DNA of 64,000 bases from Blautia massiliensis (ex Durand et al. 2017) (GCF_001487165.1 NZ_LN913005.1:1461-65460), one strand, 5' to 3'. Shown: positions 9,384-19,713, counted from the first letter of the stretch. Made by a program: numbers and translations. Notes: generated by a model not told the origin, from the sequence alone.

Positions 9384-10402
9384 AAGGTCACTCCCTTTTC
9401 TCCCTCTTCAATGGATCCTACCACATATGGCTTATCGCCGGTTTTACGGATAGCTTCCATTGTTTTGTCAACATCTGCAGGATCTACTGCCAGGATCATT
9501 CCAAGACCCATATTATATGTATTATACATCATATGCTCATCAATATTTCCTTTTTCAGCAAGGAGCTTGAAGATCGGAAGTACCGGATAGCTGTCTTTTT
9601 TGACAACAGCTCTGGTTCCCTCTTTCAGCATACGTGGGATATTCTCATAGAATCCACCCCCTGTGATATGGCTGCATGCATGGATCTTCACGCCAGACTC
9701 TCGGATGCTCTTCAGCGCTTTTACATAGATTCTGGTCGGTGCAATCAGTGCCTCTCCCAGAGTTGTTCCAAGCTCTTCATAATAAGTATCCAGAGACTCT
9801 TTTGTCATGTCAAATACTTTACGTACAAGAGAAAATCCATTACTGTGAACTCCTGTGGAAGCCATACCGATCAGGACATCTCCTGGTTTCAGGGCCTCTC
9901 CTGTAAGAAGATCTTTTTTGTCAACGACTCCTACTGCAAATCCGGCAAGGTCGTACTCATCTTCCGGCATAAGTCCAGGATGCTCTGCTGTCTCACCACC
10001 GATCAGAGCTGCCTCAGACTGTACACAGCCCTCTGCAACACCTTTTACGATCTCTGCGATCTTTTCCGGATAATTTTTGCCGCAGGCAATGTAGTCCAGG
10101 AAAAACAATGGCTCGCCGCCTGCACATGCAATATCATTTACACACATGGCTACAGCATCGATTCCGATGGTATCATGCTTGTCCATAACCATGGCTACCT
10201 TAACCTTGGTTCCACATCCGTCTGTTCCGGAAACCAGAGTAGGCTCTTCCATATCTTTGAATTTCTCCATGGAAAATGCACCTGAGAATCCACCGATTCC
10301 TCCAAGTACCTCCGGTCTCATTGTCTTGGCAATGTGCTTTTTCATCAGCTCTACTGATTTGTATCCTGCCTCAATATCTACGCCTGAAGTCTTGTAATCC
10401 AT
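9377..10402 (-). CDS. purM: Phosphoribosylformylglycinamidine cyclo-ligase
   Basis: 341 residues, usual length for AIR synthetase. [10 protein letters not shown] (about residue 60), [17 protein letters not shown], and GGETAEHPG are conserved substrate and ATP-binding segments of the PurM fold. Lies 50 bp after purE in the same direction and overlaps purN. Confidence 0.96.
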   Translation of the reverse strand: MDYKTSGVDIEAGYKSVELMKKHIAKTMRPEVLGGIGGFSGAFSMEKFKDMEEPTLVSGTDGCGTKVKVAMVMDKHDTIGIDAVAMCVNDIACAGGEPLFFLDYIACGKNYPEKIAEIVKGVAEGCVQSEAALIGGETAEHPGLMPEDEYDLAGFAVGVVDKKDLLTGEALKPGDVLIGMASTGVHSNGFSLVRKVFDMTKESLDTYYEELGTTLGEALIAPTRIYVKALKSIRESGVKIHACSHITGGGFYENIPRMLKEGTRAVVKKDSYPVLPIFKLLAEKGNIDEHMMYNTYNMGLGMILAVDPADVDKTMEAIRKTGDKPYVVGSIEEGEKGVTLC

Positions 10403-10452
10403 AATGTCCTCCTTATGACAACACCTTTTTATTTTTATGGTAAAAGATTTAT

Positions 10453-10953
10453 TTAGTAATTTTTGTATCCAACTTCCTGAAGCCTTGCGTCTTTCTTCTC
10501 AACCTGCTCCTTCAGATCCTGACTGTAGGCTTTCAGTCTGGAAAGAAGCTCTGCGTCGGAAGTTGCAAGGATCTTGGCAGCAAGAAGTCCCGCATTGGCG
10601 CCACCATTGATCGCTACTGTAGCAACCGGGATACCGCTTGGCATCTGTACGATTGAGTAAAGGGAATCTCTTCCTCCCAGAGAGGTTGTATGCATCGGAA
10701 TACCGATCACCGGCATCGGAAAGATTGCCGCACACATTCCCGGAAGATGAGCTGCCATTCCTGCGCCTGCGATGATAACTTTGAAGCCTTTTTCTTCTGC
10801 TGTCTTTGCATACTCGAAAAATACATCCGGTTCTCTGTGTGCGGAAATGATCTTCATTTCATAATCAATCCCCAGTTTCTCCAGGATATCTGCTGCTTTG
10901 CTCATAACCGGCATATCTGAATCACTACCCATTACAATTCCTACTTTTGCCAT
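10453..10953 (-). CDS. purE: N5-carboxyaminoimidazole ribonucleotide mutase
   Basis: 166 residues, class I Pur[14 protein letters not shown] carries the conserved SDSD substrate loop, followed by SAHREP and [11 protein letters not shown]. First gene of the purE-purM-purN-purD cluster; a promoter is visible upstream. purK, purC, purF and purL are not adjacent in this window. Confidence 0.97.
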   Translation of the reverse strand: MAKVGIVMGSDSDMPVMSKAADILEKLGIDYEMKIISAHREPDVFFEYAKTAEEKGFKVIIAGAGMAAHLPGMCAAIFPMPVIGIPMHTTSLGGRDSLYSIVQMPSGIPVATVAINGGANAGLLAAKILATSDAELLSRLKAYSQDLKEQVEKKDARLQEVGYKNY

Positions 10954-11018
10954 TGTGTTCTCCTTTCATGGTACACTAACTGAATATTAGCCTGTGTCCT
11001 TTGACTATTGTTATGGTT

Positions 11019-11047
11019 ATTCTACGTATATTCTCACTTTCTGTCAA
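11019..11047 (-). promoter_or_regulatory. Promoter of the pur cluster
   Basis: Minus-strand TTGACA (11042-11047), 17-bp spacer, TAGAAT (11019-11024), about 65 nt before the purE start. I see no purine or PRPP riboswitch in the short leader. Confidence 0.75.
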
Positions 11048-11076
11048 TACGATCAGAAAAACTGTAAATTTACTAA

Positions 11077-13161
11077 TTAACTTATATTATTATTTAATGG
11101 AAGATTCTCAAAAGGACGGTTCAATTCCTCTGTTCCGGGAAGAACAAACCTTCCGTTTTCGATAATGGAGATCATTTCTCCCTCATCATCGATCACCCGG
11201 ATACTTCCAAGCTCATCATAAGGTATCGTAATATCTGTATGACAGCCATAATAAGCAAGGCTTACGTCATCCTTTCGCATCTCGGAAATCTCATTATCCC
11301 TGGCGATGATTTCTTTTCCATCCGGATTATATACCGGTGTATCCTCTGCCCAGCTGTAACAGGTATCGCCCACAGCAAAATGCGGTCCCATTTTTTCTGC
11401 GATCAGGATCGGAAGCTTATCCGCAATTCCGTATTTCAGCGCCGCCACATAAGCTGTGGTATTTGTACCGATGGCAAACTCTCCCATGGGGATCTTCGGA
11501 TGGTGGTGGAGGATATTATCTTCAATATATTTCCGGTTCTCTTCTTCGGTTTTAAAATTCGAGCAGGTGTAATCAATAACCTGGCCGCAGTCAAATACCA
11601 GCTTCAGATCCCGGAACTGAAGACCGTTCAGATATACTTTTTTCACATGAAGGATTCCGCCTGTGCCTGCCAGCTGCGGAGATGTAAAGACTTCGCCCAC
11701 CGGAATGTTCACATCTGCCACACAGTTCTCAAAATTCGTCTGTTTCTCCGGATCTGTCAGCTCATGAAGATGGATCAGAAGATCCGTCTCATTGTCTCCA
11801 CGTCCTTTGACTTCCACCCACTCACAGGTATCCAGGGTATTGATGATCGTCTGCTGGATTTCCTGATAGAGATGGTAATCCAATGTATTGATCTTTACGA
11901 TCTCACGGAAAATTTCCTCATAATTTCCACCAATCTCAGGAACCGGATATGCAATGATCGTAAAACTTCTCTCATCACCTTTGATGTATCGGTTTACGAT
12001 CTGTCCGGATTCATTGTCAAGTTCTGTCTGAAGCTTCTGCTGTGTCTCGCTTAATGCATAAGCTTCCGGTTTACTTATCGGAGAGAAAGGATTTTCTCCA
12101 AATGTATCAATGCAGGCCGGACCGCCATGTACTTCTGCCAGTTCTCTGTACTTCTCATAGGAGGTCTGCATAGCACGAAGTTTTCGCTGAACAAAATCCC
12201 CATCCAGGAACAATGCACTGTCCTGACGATGATCGTAATCGTACTGCGGATTGGCAACGCCGCCTGTATAGCCTACTCTCACGGCGCCTCTCTTATTTAC
12301 CACATGCGTTGCATGGCGATAGATTACCGGCTTCAAACCCATTTTTTCAAACTGGAGGATCGCTGCTTTTACCATCCGTTCAAAACCAAGACTATATCGG
12401 ATATTTACTGTTTTCTTTTTTGTGATATCCTTCCGTCCGGTGATAAATCCGATCCGATAGCCTTCTGTATAGGTAGAAGCCATCTTATCGATCTCTTCCT
12501 GAGAAAGGGAGTTCAGAAACTCTGCAACTCCTGTTTCATTCTCTGAAACAAACTCGCCATAGCGATACAGATATCTCAAATCCGAAAGATCCGAATTCAT
12601 GATGATATCTGCTGCAAAGTCAAGCTCCGGATCTACACCTTCCCGTATCCTCTGCTCCATCATATCCTGGCAGTAATCATTTACATAGGAACGGAGAATC
12701 CCCTCCACTGTTGCCGCCTCCGGAAGTTCTTCCTCACAAAATGCAGAATATACTTCCAGAAACAGTTCCATGGATACAGTCATATCCCACAGCCTTTTCT
12801 CATGAGCATAAGCTACAGTTCCTGCGATCTCTGCATACAGAAAACTGAAGGCTTTTCCATATTCTCCCATCTGCTGTACTGCATACGCCGGATTTCCATA
12901 GCTGCTTTCATAATTTTCCGGGAGGATATCCTGATAAAAGCAATGATTTCTCTCTTTCAACGCCTCCATCGTAAGCTCTGCTGCGCTCTCATCCATCACA
13001 TCTGCTGCCATGGAAAGAAACTTTGCCCTGTTTCTGAAAAAATCTCCAAACGGTTTTTTTACGGTTTCTTCTGTTATGATCTCACGGATCCGTTCCTTCG
13101 CAAGTCCATAACGTTCTTTCATGCATTCTTCCAAGACTTCATCTCCCATCTTTTTCATCAT
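11077..13161 (-). CDS. M29-type aminopeptidase with extended N-terminus
   Basis: 694 residues. The C-terminal half resembles metallo-aminopeptidases of family M29 (AmpS/PepS): IPVGEVFTSP, GEFAIGTNTTA, EKMGPHFAVGDT and the late HTDITIPYDEL provide the expected Glu, His and Asp metal ligands. The N-terminal 300 residues are an all-helical extension not present in the short family members. No signal peptide, so probably cytoplasmic peptide turnover. The start is uncertain: ATGs at 13161, 13158 and 13149 all overlap the stop of the upstream HD-domain gene, none with a strong ribosome binding site. Confidence 0.78.
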   Translation of the reverse strand: MMKKMGDEVLEECMKERYGLAKERIREIITEETVKKPFGDFFRNRAKFLSMAADVMDESAAELTMEALKERNHCFYQDILPENYESSYGNPAYAVQQMGEYGKAFSFLYAEIAGTVAYAHEKRLWDMTVSMELFLEVYSAFCEEELPEAATVEGILRSYVNDYCQDMMEQRIREGVDPELDFAADIIMNSDLSDLRYLYRYGEFVSENETGVAEFLNSLSQEEIDKMASTYTEGYRIGFITGRKDITKKKTVNIRYSLGFERMVKAAILQFEKMGLKPVIYRHATHVVNKRGAVRVGYTGGVANPQYDYDHRQDSALFLDGDFVQRKLRAMQTSYEKYRELAEVHGGPACIDTFGENPFSPISKPEAYALSETQQKLQTELDNESGQIVNRYIKGDERSFTIIAYPVPEIGGNYEEIFREIVKINTLDYHLYQEIQQTIINTLDTCEWVEVKGRGDNETDLLIHLHELTDPEKQTNFENCVADVNIPVGEVFTSPQLAGTGGILHVKKVYLNGLQFRDLKLVFDCGQVIDYTCSNFKTEEENRKYIEDNILHHHPKIPMGEFAIGTNTTAYVAALKYGIADKLPILIAEKMGPHFAVGDTCYSWAEDTPVYNPDGKEIIARDNEISEMRKDDVSLAYYGCHTDITIPYDELGSIRVIDDEGEMISIIENGRFVLPGTEELNRPFENLPLNNNIS

Positions 13162-13750
13162 CGATCACATGCCCCAGGGCAATGTGTTTGTCAACGAGTT
13201 CTTTCATATATTCCCAGATCACTTCAGAACCCTCTCCTGTTTTCCGGTTTCTCTTATAAATCTGACTTTTCTTCACCTGATGCTCTTCCCAGCTTTTTCC
13301 GTTGGAAGCATCATTTAGAAACAATGGCTGACAATTATCTAGCACATGGGCAAATTTCGCCTCCGGGGTTTCGTAAGCCTCAAACTCCTCCCATAATGCT
13401 TTTAACCACTGTCCCTGATCTTCCGGCAATAGTCCATAGATCCGTTCTGCTGCCTGCTTCTCCCTGTATTCCTTGGTTGTCGCTCCTTTTTCATCATATG
13501 CATAGGTATCACCTGCATCAATCTCTACCAGATCATGCGCCAGTACCATAGGAATCACCTTCAAAAGATCCACTTCCTCATTGGAATATTCCTTTAAAAG
13601 CACTGCCATCAACGCCAGATGCCAGGAATGCTCCGCATCATTCTCTTTCCGCTTTCCGTCTGCAAGATATGTCTGACGAAAAATATTCTTGACTTTATCT
13701 ATTTCCATAATAAAGTCCAGCTGTTTTTTTAAGCGTTCTTTTTTATCCAT
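13139..13750 (-). CDS. HD-domain phosphohydrolase, YfbR-like
   Basis: 203 residues. The HD motifs are visible: NDAEHSWHLALMA (H...), LAHDLVEIDAGD (HD) and a distal D in HVLDNCQP. This arrangement matches YfbR/HDDC2-like 5'-deoxynucleotidases; substrate is inferred. The 3' end overlaps the aminopeptidase gene and the start lies 3 bp from the preceding membrane-protein gene, suggesting one transcript. Confidence 0.8.
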   Translation of the reverse strand: MDKKERLKKQLDFIMEIDKVKNIFRQTYLADGKRKENDAEHSWHLALMAVLLKEYSNEEVDLLKVIPMVLAHDLVEIDAGDTYAYDEKGATTKEYREKQAAERIYGLLPEDQGQWLKALWEEFEAYETPEAKFAHVLDNCQPLFLNDASNGKSWEEHQVKKSQIYKRNRKTGEGSEVIWEYMKELVDKHIALGHVIDDEKDGR

Positions 13751-13753
13751 CTG

Positions 13754-14068
13754 TTATACCCCCGATAAAAAAAGTCCCAGCCAGATAACCAGGATCACTC
13801 CATTCAAAATAGACCCGACCATGCTCGTCCTGTGTTTCCGGTTTTCTTCCGAAAAGCTGGAAAGCCCCAGTGTAAAGCCATATGCAGAAAGTAGCATGGC
13901 AAAAAGCCCGGTTCCGCCGATCAGGCCCCCGAGCTTTCCATCAAAAAAGAGTGCAAGCACAACTGCCGCGATAAACAGCACGAGGGAAGCCGCCGCAAGT
14001 CCTACAGACCATTTTCCCTTGGAAGCTTCTCTTTTTTTTGCAAATGCATATCTATATCTTCTTGCCAT
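13754..14068 (-). CDS. Small membrane protein, DUF6142-like
   Basis: 104 residues from the ATG at 14068, which has AGGAG 8 nt upstream. Basic N-terminus (MARRYRYAFAKKREASKGKW), then three hydrophobic helices (about residues 20-42, 48-68 and 82-103). The start lies inside the 3' end of the VanZ-family gene (17-bp overlap), implying translational coupling. Function unknown; the family label is from recollection of similar Lachnospiraceae proteins. Confidence 0.65.
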   Translation of the reverse strand: MARRYRYAFAKKREASKGKWSVGLAAASLVLFIAAVVLALFFDGKLGGLIGGTGLFAMLLSAYGFTLGLSSFSEENRKHRTSMVGSILNGVILVIWLGLFLSGV

Positions 14069-14525
14069 TAATTTTTCTCCTAATTCTGTCGCAGACTGCA
14101 TAAATCCCATATCCAAGCGCTGCGCCCAGAGTATTCAATATCATATCATCCACATCAAAGCAGCCAACTTTTGTAAGCAGCTGGATCACTTCTATCGTCA
14201 GACTGATAAAAAAGCCGGATAATATGATAAAAAAGCCATTTCGCATTTTTCCGGTTATTACCGGAAGAATAAATCCGTATGGCACAAATCCCAGCACATT
14301 TCCAAAAACATTTGTGAAAAGCGCAAATGTACCCACTATTTTTCGATAAGTCCAGAAACGCCTGATCTCCACAAACGGAACAAGATTGTAACGGTATTCT
14401 CTTTCTGCATCCGCCACTCTTCCGTATCCTTCGGAAAAGAACAGAAGATACACAAGAACAAGAACATACAATACAAAAAAAGCTGTCCCGAGTTTTTTTA
14501 CTCTGCGTTTTGTCCCTTTTTCCAA
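14052..14525 (-). CDS. VanZ-family membrane protein
   Basis: About 157 residues with four to five membrane helices and the VanZ pattern YNLVPFVEI...NVFGNVLGFVPYGF...SLTIEVIQLLTKVGCFDVDDMILNTLGAALG. Relatives confer low-level teicoplanin resistance in enterococci; most members have no proven role. I prefer a TTG start at 14525, preceded by AGGGGAG; the longer frame from a GTG at 14561 would begin inside a terminator hairpin. Confidence 0.8.
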   Translation of the reverse strand: MEKGTKRRVKKLGTAFFVLYVLVLVYLLFFSEGYGRVADAEREYRYNLVPFVEIRRFWTYRKIVGTFALFTNVFGNVLGFVPYGFILPVITGKMRNGFFIILSGFFISLTIEVIQLLTKVGCFDVDDMILNTLGAALGYGIYAVCDRIRRKINGKKI

Positions 14526-14550
14526 TATTCTCCCCTGCTTAAATAGTCCG

Positions 14551-14580
14551 AAAAGCCACACGGAACAACGTGCGGCTTTT
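14551..14580 (-). terminator. Terminator at the end of the pyr operon
   Basis: Minus strand AAAAGCCGCACG, 6-nt loop, CGTGTGGCTTTT: a 12-bp stem with A-tract and T-tract. It separates the pyr genes and the small membrane protein from the vanZ-like gene. Confidence 0.8.
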
Positions 14581-14589
14581 CAGATCATA

Positions 14590-14742
14590 TTAGATTAATA
14601 TCTCTGATTTTCTTCTGAGCAGTCTCGCACCGTTCACGATCATCAGAATTCCTGTGACAAGTCCCGTCACCAGAACGACAATACCGAGTGCAAGGCTTCC
14701 CGCCCCGCTGCTCGCCATAGTTTTATAAATTTTTTCATTCAT
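14590..14742 (-). CDS. Small single-pass membrane protein
   Basis: 50 residues from the ATG at 14742 (GGGAGGA 9 nt upstream). One hydrophobic helix of about 22 residues (LALGIVVLVTGLVTGILMIV) followed by a basic tail, NGARLLRRKSEILI. The longer open frame to 14847 is not used because it would overlap the pyrE end without a ribosome binding site. Function unknown; transcribed behind pyrE. Confidence 0.6.
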   Translation of the reverse strand: MNEKIYKTMASSGAGSLALGIVVLVTGLVTGILMIVNGARLLRRKSEILI

Positions 14743-14812
14743 AAGGCTGCGTCCTCCCAGTAAAAGCGGACCTTCGGAATCCGCCGCTCTTTTATGACCT
14801 TTTATAACAATA

Positions 14813-15487
14813 TTATTCTGCGCCGTACTGGTCATAATATGCATCAATGGCAGCTTTCAGCTTATCATCGATCACAACACGGCCTTTGTATTCTTTGTTG
14901 TAGAGATGCTCAACAACCTCCGCCATAGTTACAATAGCTGTAGTCTGAAGGCCGTAGGTTTCCTCGATCTCTTTGAGCGCACTCTTTGTTCCCTGGCCAC
15001 GTTCCATACGGTCAACAGAAACCACAAGACCTATCGGATTTACATCTCCCTGCGCTTTGATGATCGGAAGTGTTTCTTTAATGGATGTTCCTGCAGTCGT
15101 AACATCCTCAATGATCACTACCTTATCCCCATCCTGGATCGGGCTGCCAAGAAGAATTCCTTTATCTCCGTGGTCTTTCACTTCCTTACGGTTGGAACAG
15201 TAACGGATATCCTTTCCGTACATTTCACTGATCTCCATAGTTGCTGCTACAGAAAGCGGGATTCCTTTGTATGCCGGTCCAAACAGCACATCAAAATCCA
15301 GTCCGAATTTGCTTTCTATCGCTTTTGCATAATACTGTCCCAGCTTGCGAAGCTGCGCACCGGTACGGTAAAATCCTGTATTTACAAAAAATGGTGTCTT
15401 TCTTCCTGATTTCGTAGTAAAATCTCCAAATTTCAGGACATTACAGTCAATCATAAATTCAATAAATTCCTGCTTATACTGTTCCAT
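14813..15487 (-). CDS. pyrE: Orotate phosphoribosyltransferase
   Basis: 224 residues. Transfers phosphoribose to orotate. The PRPP loop VVIIEDVTTAGTS (about residues 120-132) is clear, as is FGPAYKGIPL. GGAGG lies 9 nt before the ATG. It is separated by 140 bp from pyrD and closes the pyrC-F-K-D-E order. Confidence 0.96.
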   Translation of the reverse strand: MEQYKQEFIEFMIDCNVLKFGDFTTKSGRKTPFFVNTGFYRTGAQLRKLGQYYAKAIESKFGLDFDVLFGPAYKGIPLSVAATMEISEMYGKDIRYCSNRKEVKDHGDKGILLGSPIQDGDKVVIIEDVTTAGTSIKETLPIIKAQGDVNPIGLVVSVDRMERGQGTKSALKEIEETYGLQTTAIVTMAEVVEHLYNKEYKGRVVIDDKLKAAIDAYYDQYGAE

Positions 15488-15626
15488 TTATCTAATCCTC
15501 CATGTTTTTCATATATACGACAAACCCAGGATCCACACTCTGCTGCAATCCCAGTGTAAAATCCCTTTATTCATCCTGTTAATTCTAACATATGAACAAC
15601 AGAATTGCAAATACGGCAATCCTCCG

Positions 15627-16532
15627 TTATTTCACTACTCCGATCAGCTCATTGATGTCTTCCACTTTCTGTTTTTCAAGAAATGCCTGAATACCATCTG
15701 CAATCTCCACAGTAGCATAAGGGTTAAAAAAGTTTGCAGTTCCCACAGACACTGCAGTAGCACCTGCCATAATAAATTCCAGGGCATCCTCAGCAGTTGC
15801 GATTCCTCCCATACCGATGATAGGAAGGGATACTGCATTTGCCACCTGATATACCATACGGACAGCTACCGGTTTTACTGCAGGACCGGACATTCCACCG
15901 GTTTTATTTGCCAGTGCAAATGTACGTCTGTTGATATCGATCTTCATTCCTGTCAGGGTATTGATAAGAGAAAGAACATCTGCGCCGCCAGCTTCTGCTG
16001 CTTTCGCCATCTCGGTAATATCGGTTACATTTGGGCTCAGCTTCATGATCACCGGCTGTTTTGCATATTTCTTTACTTCTTTTGTGATCTCTTCAAGAGC
16101 TTTCGGATTCTGACCGAAGGCAATTCCGCCTTCCTTGACATTCGGACAGGAAACATTGATCTCCAGCATATCCACAGGCTCATTTCCAAGGCGTTCTACA
16201 ACCTCACAGTAATCCTTTGCAGATTTTCCACAGACATTGACGATGATCTTTGTATCATATTTTTTAAGGAACGGAATATCTCTTTCACAGAAAACATCAA
16301 TCCCCGGATTCTGAAGACCAATGGCATTGAGCATTCCGGATGCTGTCTCTGTCACTCTCGGTGTAGGATTTCCCGGCCACGGTACATTTGCCACACCTTT
16401 TGTCACAACTGCGCCAAGTCTGTTCAGATCCACAAATTCACTGTATTCCGCTCCGGAACCAAATGTTCCGGACGCTGTCATCACCGGATTCTTAAGTTCT
16501 ACGCCGGCAAGATTTACATTCATTCTGCTCAT
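15627..16532 (-). CDS. pyrD: Dihydroorotate dehydrogenase, NAD-dependent catalytic subunit
   Basis: 301 residues, class 1B type. FMN-binding TIM barrel; EINVSCPNVKEGG (about 140-152) contains the catalytic Cys, and IIGMGGIATAEDALEFIMAGA binds the FMN phosphate. It overlaps pyrK by 4 bp (ATGA), fitting the PyrDB-PyrK heterotetramer. Confidence 0.96.
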   Translation of the reverse strand: MSRMNVNLAGVELKNPVMTASGTFGSGAEYSEFVDLNRLGAVVTKGVANVPWPGNPTPRVTETASGMLNAIGLQNPGIDVFCERDIPFLKKYDTKIIVNVCGKSAKDYCEVVERLGNEPVDMLEINVSCPNVKEGGIAFGQNPKALEEITKEVKKYAKQPVIMKLSPNVTDITEMAKAAEAGGADVLSLINTLTGMKIDINRRTFALANKTGGMSGPAVKPVAVRMVYQVANAVSLPIIGMGGIATAEDALEFIMAGATAVSVGTANFFNPYATVEIADGIQAFLEKQKVEDINELIGVVK

Positions 16533-17323
16533 AGCTCTACCTCCGTGCTCAGGAATACAGGTCCGTCTTTACATACTCTCTTGTTATGGACATGAGAATG
16601 AGAATCCACATCTTTGGATTTGCACACACAGGCAAGACACGCGCCTACGCCACAGGCCATACGCTCTTCCATGGAGATCCAGCACGGAATTCCTTTTTCA
16701 AGGGCATATGCCTTGATGGCACGGAGCATCGGGGCAGGTCCGCAGGCAAAGATCGCATCTGCCTCAAGATCGTTCTCACGGATGGCATCCATAACATTTC
16801 CCTTTGTTCCTGCAGAGCCGTCTTCTGTTGCCACATAGACATCTCCATAAGCTTCAAATTCCTTATTTAAAAACAGCTCATCTCTGTATCCGAGAACCAT
16901 GATCTTTTCTGCGTCCAGCTGTTTAGCAGTTTCCAGCATTGGCGGGATTCCGATTCCTCCACCCATGAGAAACACTTTTTTGCCTTTTACTGCATCCAGC
17001 GGAAAACCATTTCCCAGAGGTCCCATAGTCTCAATGGGGACCCCTGCATGAAGTCTGGAAAATTCCTCCGTACCGGTTCCTTTTCCTGTAACGCGATATA
17101 CCAGTCTCAGTTTTCCTTCTGCTTTATCGATCTCACAGAGACTGATGGGTCTTGGCAGAAGCTTACCGCCATTGCGGCTGTAAAGTGATACAAACTGTCC
17201 CGGCACTGCATTTTTTCCAATCTCACCTGCATCCAGCCACATACTGTAAATATCTGTACCAATACATTCCTGGCTGAGTATCTTACAGGGCTTTTTTGTT
17301 TTTTTACTTTCTGATGTACTCAT
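16529..17323 (-). CDS. pyrK: Dihydroorotate dehydrogenase electron-transfer subunit
   Basis: 264 residues. FAD domain with RPISLCEI, NAD-binding GGGIGIPPML, and a C-terminal [2Fe-2S] site with the spacing CGVGACLAC plus a further Cys. It passes electrons from PyrD to NAD. Its stop overlaps the pyrD start. Confidence 0.95.
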   Translation of the reverse strand: MSTSESKKTKKPCKILSQECIGTDIYSMWLDAGEIGKNAVPGQFVSLYSRNGGKLLPRPISLCEIDKAEGKLRLVYRVTGKGTGTEEFSRLHAGVPIETMGPLGNGFPLDAVKGKKVFLMGGGIGIPPMLETAKQLDAEKIMVLGYRDELFLNKEFEAYGDVYVATEDGSAGTKGNVMDAIRENDLEADAIFACGPAPMLRAIKAYALEKGIPCWISMEERMACGVGACLACVCKSKDVDSHSHVHNKRVCKDGPVFLSTEVEL

Positions 17324-17338
17324 AAAATGCCTCCTGCA

Positions 17339-18265
17339 TTATCTGTTCTCCAGCGCACCGCTGATATCCGCGATCATATCTTTTACTGCCGCTCTGGAAG
17401 CATCTGCGTAATTTTCAGCGCCAAACTCTTTATATTTCTCCTGCTTATATGCAGCGATGATTCCTCTGGAAGAGTTTACGATAGCACCAAGTCCGTCCTC
17501 ATTAAAGAAATGGACAAGATCTGCGCCCTTTCCACCCTGAGCACCATATCCGGGAACAAGGATAAATGTCTTCGGCATGATCTTTCTTAATACCTTTCCC
17601 ATTTCCGGATAGGTCGCACCTACAACAGCACCAACATAACTATATCCATCACCCATAAGCTCATCGCCCCATTGTGCAACCTTCTCACCTACCAGCTCAT
17701 AGAGCGGGCGACCGTCGATGACACGATCCTGGAACTCACCACTTGATGGATTGGAAGTTTTGACCAGAACAAAGATACCCTTTTTCTCTTCCTTACATAC
17801 ATCCATAAAGGGTTTCACACCATCAGAACCAAGGTATGGATTGACCGTTGCAAAATCCTCATCAAAACCTGCATATTTTTTTGAGCCTACCTGAACCTGT
17901 CCCAGGTGACCAACTGCATATGCTGCAGATGTGGAACCGATATCACCTCTTTTGATATCACCAATCACAACCAGATCTTTGGCTTTACAATACTCAACCG
18001 TTTTCTTGTATGCGATCAGTCCCGGGATACCAAACTGCTCATACATGGCGATCTGTGGTTTCACTGCCGGGATCAGATCACAGGTCGCATCCACGATCCC
18101 TTTGTTATACTGCCAGATTGCTTCTGCAGCGCCCTCCAGAGTCTCTCCAAACTCTGCAAAAGCCTTCTTCTGGATATGCTCCGGAATATAATTCAGCATA
18201 GGATCCAGTCCTACAACGATTGGTGCATTTGTTTTGCGGATATTGCTGATCAGTTTGTTAATCAT
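17339..18265 (-). CDS. pyrF: Orotidine 5'-phosphate decarboxylase, type 2
   Basis: 308 residues, the longer subfamily-2 form. The active-site Lys-Asp block VIGDIKRGDIGSTS lies near residue 95; VPGYGAQGG is the phosphate-binding segment. It overlaps pyrC by 4 bp and ends 16 bp before pyrK. Confidence 0.96.
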   Translation of the reverse strand: MINKLISNIRKTNAPIVVGLDPMLNYIPEHIQKKAFAEFGETLEGAAEAIWQYNKGIVDATCDLIPAVKPQIAMYEQFGIPGLIAYKKTVEYCKAKDLVVIGDIKRGDIGSTSAAYAVGHLGQVQVGSKKYAGFDEDFATVNPYLGSDGVKPFMDVCKEEKKGIFVLVKTSNPSSGEFQDRVIDGRPLYELVGEKVAQWGDELMGDGYSYVGAVVGATYPEMGKVLRKIMPKTFILVPGYGAQGGKGADLVHFFNEDGLGAIVNSSRGIIAAYKQEKYKEFGAENYADASRAAVKDMIADISGALENR

Positions 18266-19560
18266 GATTCTTTCTCCTCCTGGTTTTTAAATACAATTTT
18301 TCCGTCACAGATGGTATAAAGCACTTTTCCCTTTACTTTCCAGCCATCAAACGGTGTGTTATGTCCTTTGGAAACAAATTTATTTTTATCGATAGCATAC
18401 TCCTGCTCCGTATCCACGATGATCACATCTGCCGGATGGCCTTTCTGGAGAGTTCCTCTGTCAAGCCCGAGGATTTTCGCCGGGTTCAGGCACATCTTCT
18501 CAACCATCTGTTTCAGTGTGATCACATCTTTTTCCACCAGCTCTGTATAGGTGAGCGGAAGGCTTGTTTCCAGACCTACGATCCCAAATGGTGCATTCTT
18601 CATAGAACCTGTTTTTTCCTGTGCACTGTGCGGTGCATGGTCCGTGCTGATCACCTCGATGGTACCGTCCTTCAGGCCCTGTTTCAGTGCTTCCACATCC
18701 TTCGGTGTACGGAGCGGCGGATTCATCTTGTAATTCGGGTCATCTGTTTTAATATCATCGGATGAAAGGATAAAATGGTGCGGGCATACTTCAGCTGTGA
18801 TATTGTCGTATCCTTTCTCTTTTACGATCTTCATCATCTGGGCATCCCCATAAGTGGAACAGTGGCAGAGATGAAGATGGACTCCTGTCTCCAGCGCCAG
18901 AATGATATCTCTGGCTGTAATGGTATCTTCCACTGCATTGCAGATTCCGGGAAGCCCCAGTCTTTTGGCGTTCTCATCCTCATTCATGCATCCATCTCCA
19001 CGCAGATCGATATCTTCACAATGGTCAAAAAACGGCACGCCACATTCTGCTGCGATCCTCATTGCTTCTTTACAAAGTGCTGTATTCATCACAGATTTTC
19101 CATCCTCGGATACTGCCGGGATCCCTGCTTTCACCATTCCGGCAATATCTGCAAGTTCAGTACCTTTTTCTCCCATAGTGGCTGCACCTGCCTGAAGTAC
19201 ATGAATACCGGAAACCTGCGCCGCCTTGTTATGTACATAGTTTACCCGGTCCGGATTATCAATAGTGGGAGTTGTATTTGGCATAGCAACTACAGTTGTC
19301 ACACCACCACGTGCTGCCGCAGCAGCACCACTCTTGATATCTTCCTTATGTGTCTGGCCCGGATCACGAAAATGGACATGAAGGTCGATAATTCCCGGCA
19401 TGACCAGCTTTCCTTTCGCATCGATCACACGGTCGCCGTCTTTCTTTTTCAGCTTCTGGCCTATTTCCGCAATGATTCCGTCTTCCAGATAAATATCGCC
19501 TGTTTTATCCGTATCTGTAGCCGCATCCACGATCCGGCCTCCTCGAATCAGAATCCCCAT
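18262..19560 (-). CDS. pyrC: Dihydroorotase, class I
   Basis: 432 residues from the ATG at 19560 (GAGAGGAG 7 nt upstream); the frame stays open to 19632 but that extension is not family-like. Zinc amidohydrolase: DLHVHFRDPG near residue 58 supplies metal ligands, STDHAPHS the catalytic Asp. First gene of the pyr operon here; pyrB and pyrI are not in the window, and I see no PyrR attenuator in the short leader. Confidence 0.95.
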   Translation of the reverse strand: MGILIRGGRIVDAATDTDKTGDIYLEDGIIAEIGQKLKKKDGDRVIDAKGKLVMPGIIDLHVHFRDPGQTHKEDIKSGAAAAARGGVTTVVAMPNTTPTIDNPDRVNYVHNKAAQVSGIHVLQAGAATMGEKGTELADIAGMVKAGIPAVSEDGKSVMNTALCKEAMRIAAECGVPFFDHCEDIDLRGDGCMNEDENAKRLGLPGICNAVEDTITARDIILALETGVHLHLCHCSTYGDAQMMKIVKEKGYDNITAEVCPHHFILSSDDIKTDDPNYKMNPPLRTPKDVEALKQGLKDGTIEVISTDHAPHSAQEKTGSMKNAPFGIVGLETSLPLTYTELVEKDVITLKQMVEKMCLNPAKILGLDRGTLQKGHPADVIIVDTEQEYAIDKNKFVSKGHNTPFDGWKVKGKVLYTICDGKIVFKNQEEKES

Positions 19561-19713
19561 TTCTGTTCTCCTCTCATCCTGTATTTTCAAAGCAGATCCT
19601 TCAATCCGCTTGTATTCTCCTATATCATACACGAAATCTCTCTATTTATAAAGATTTTTTTTACAAAGCAATTTCGCCTCTTTTTACACCCCGGAATTGT
19701 TGGAATTTTCTCC

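Noticed and set aside
10954-11076. Purine or PRPP riboswitch upstream of purE
   Set aside because: The leader between promoter and start is too short and lacks the conserved aptamer motifs.
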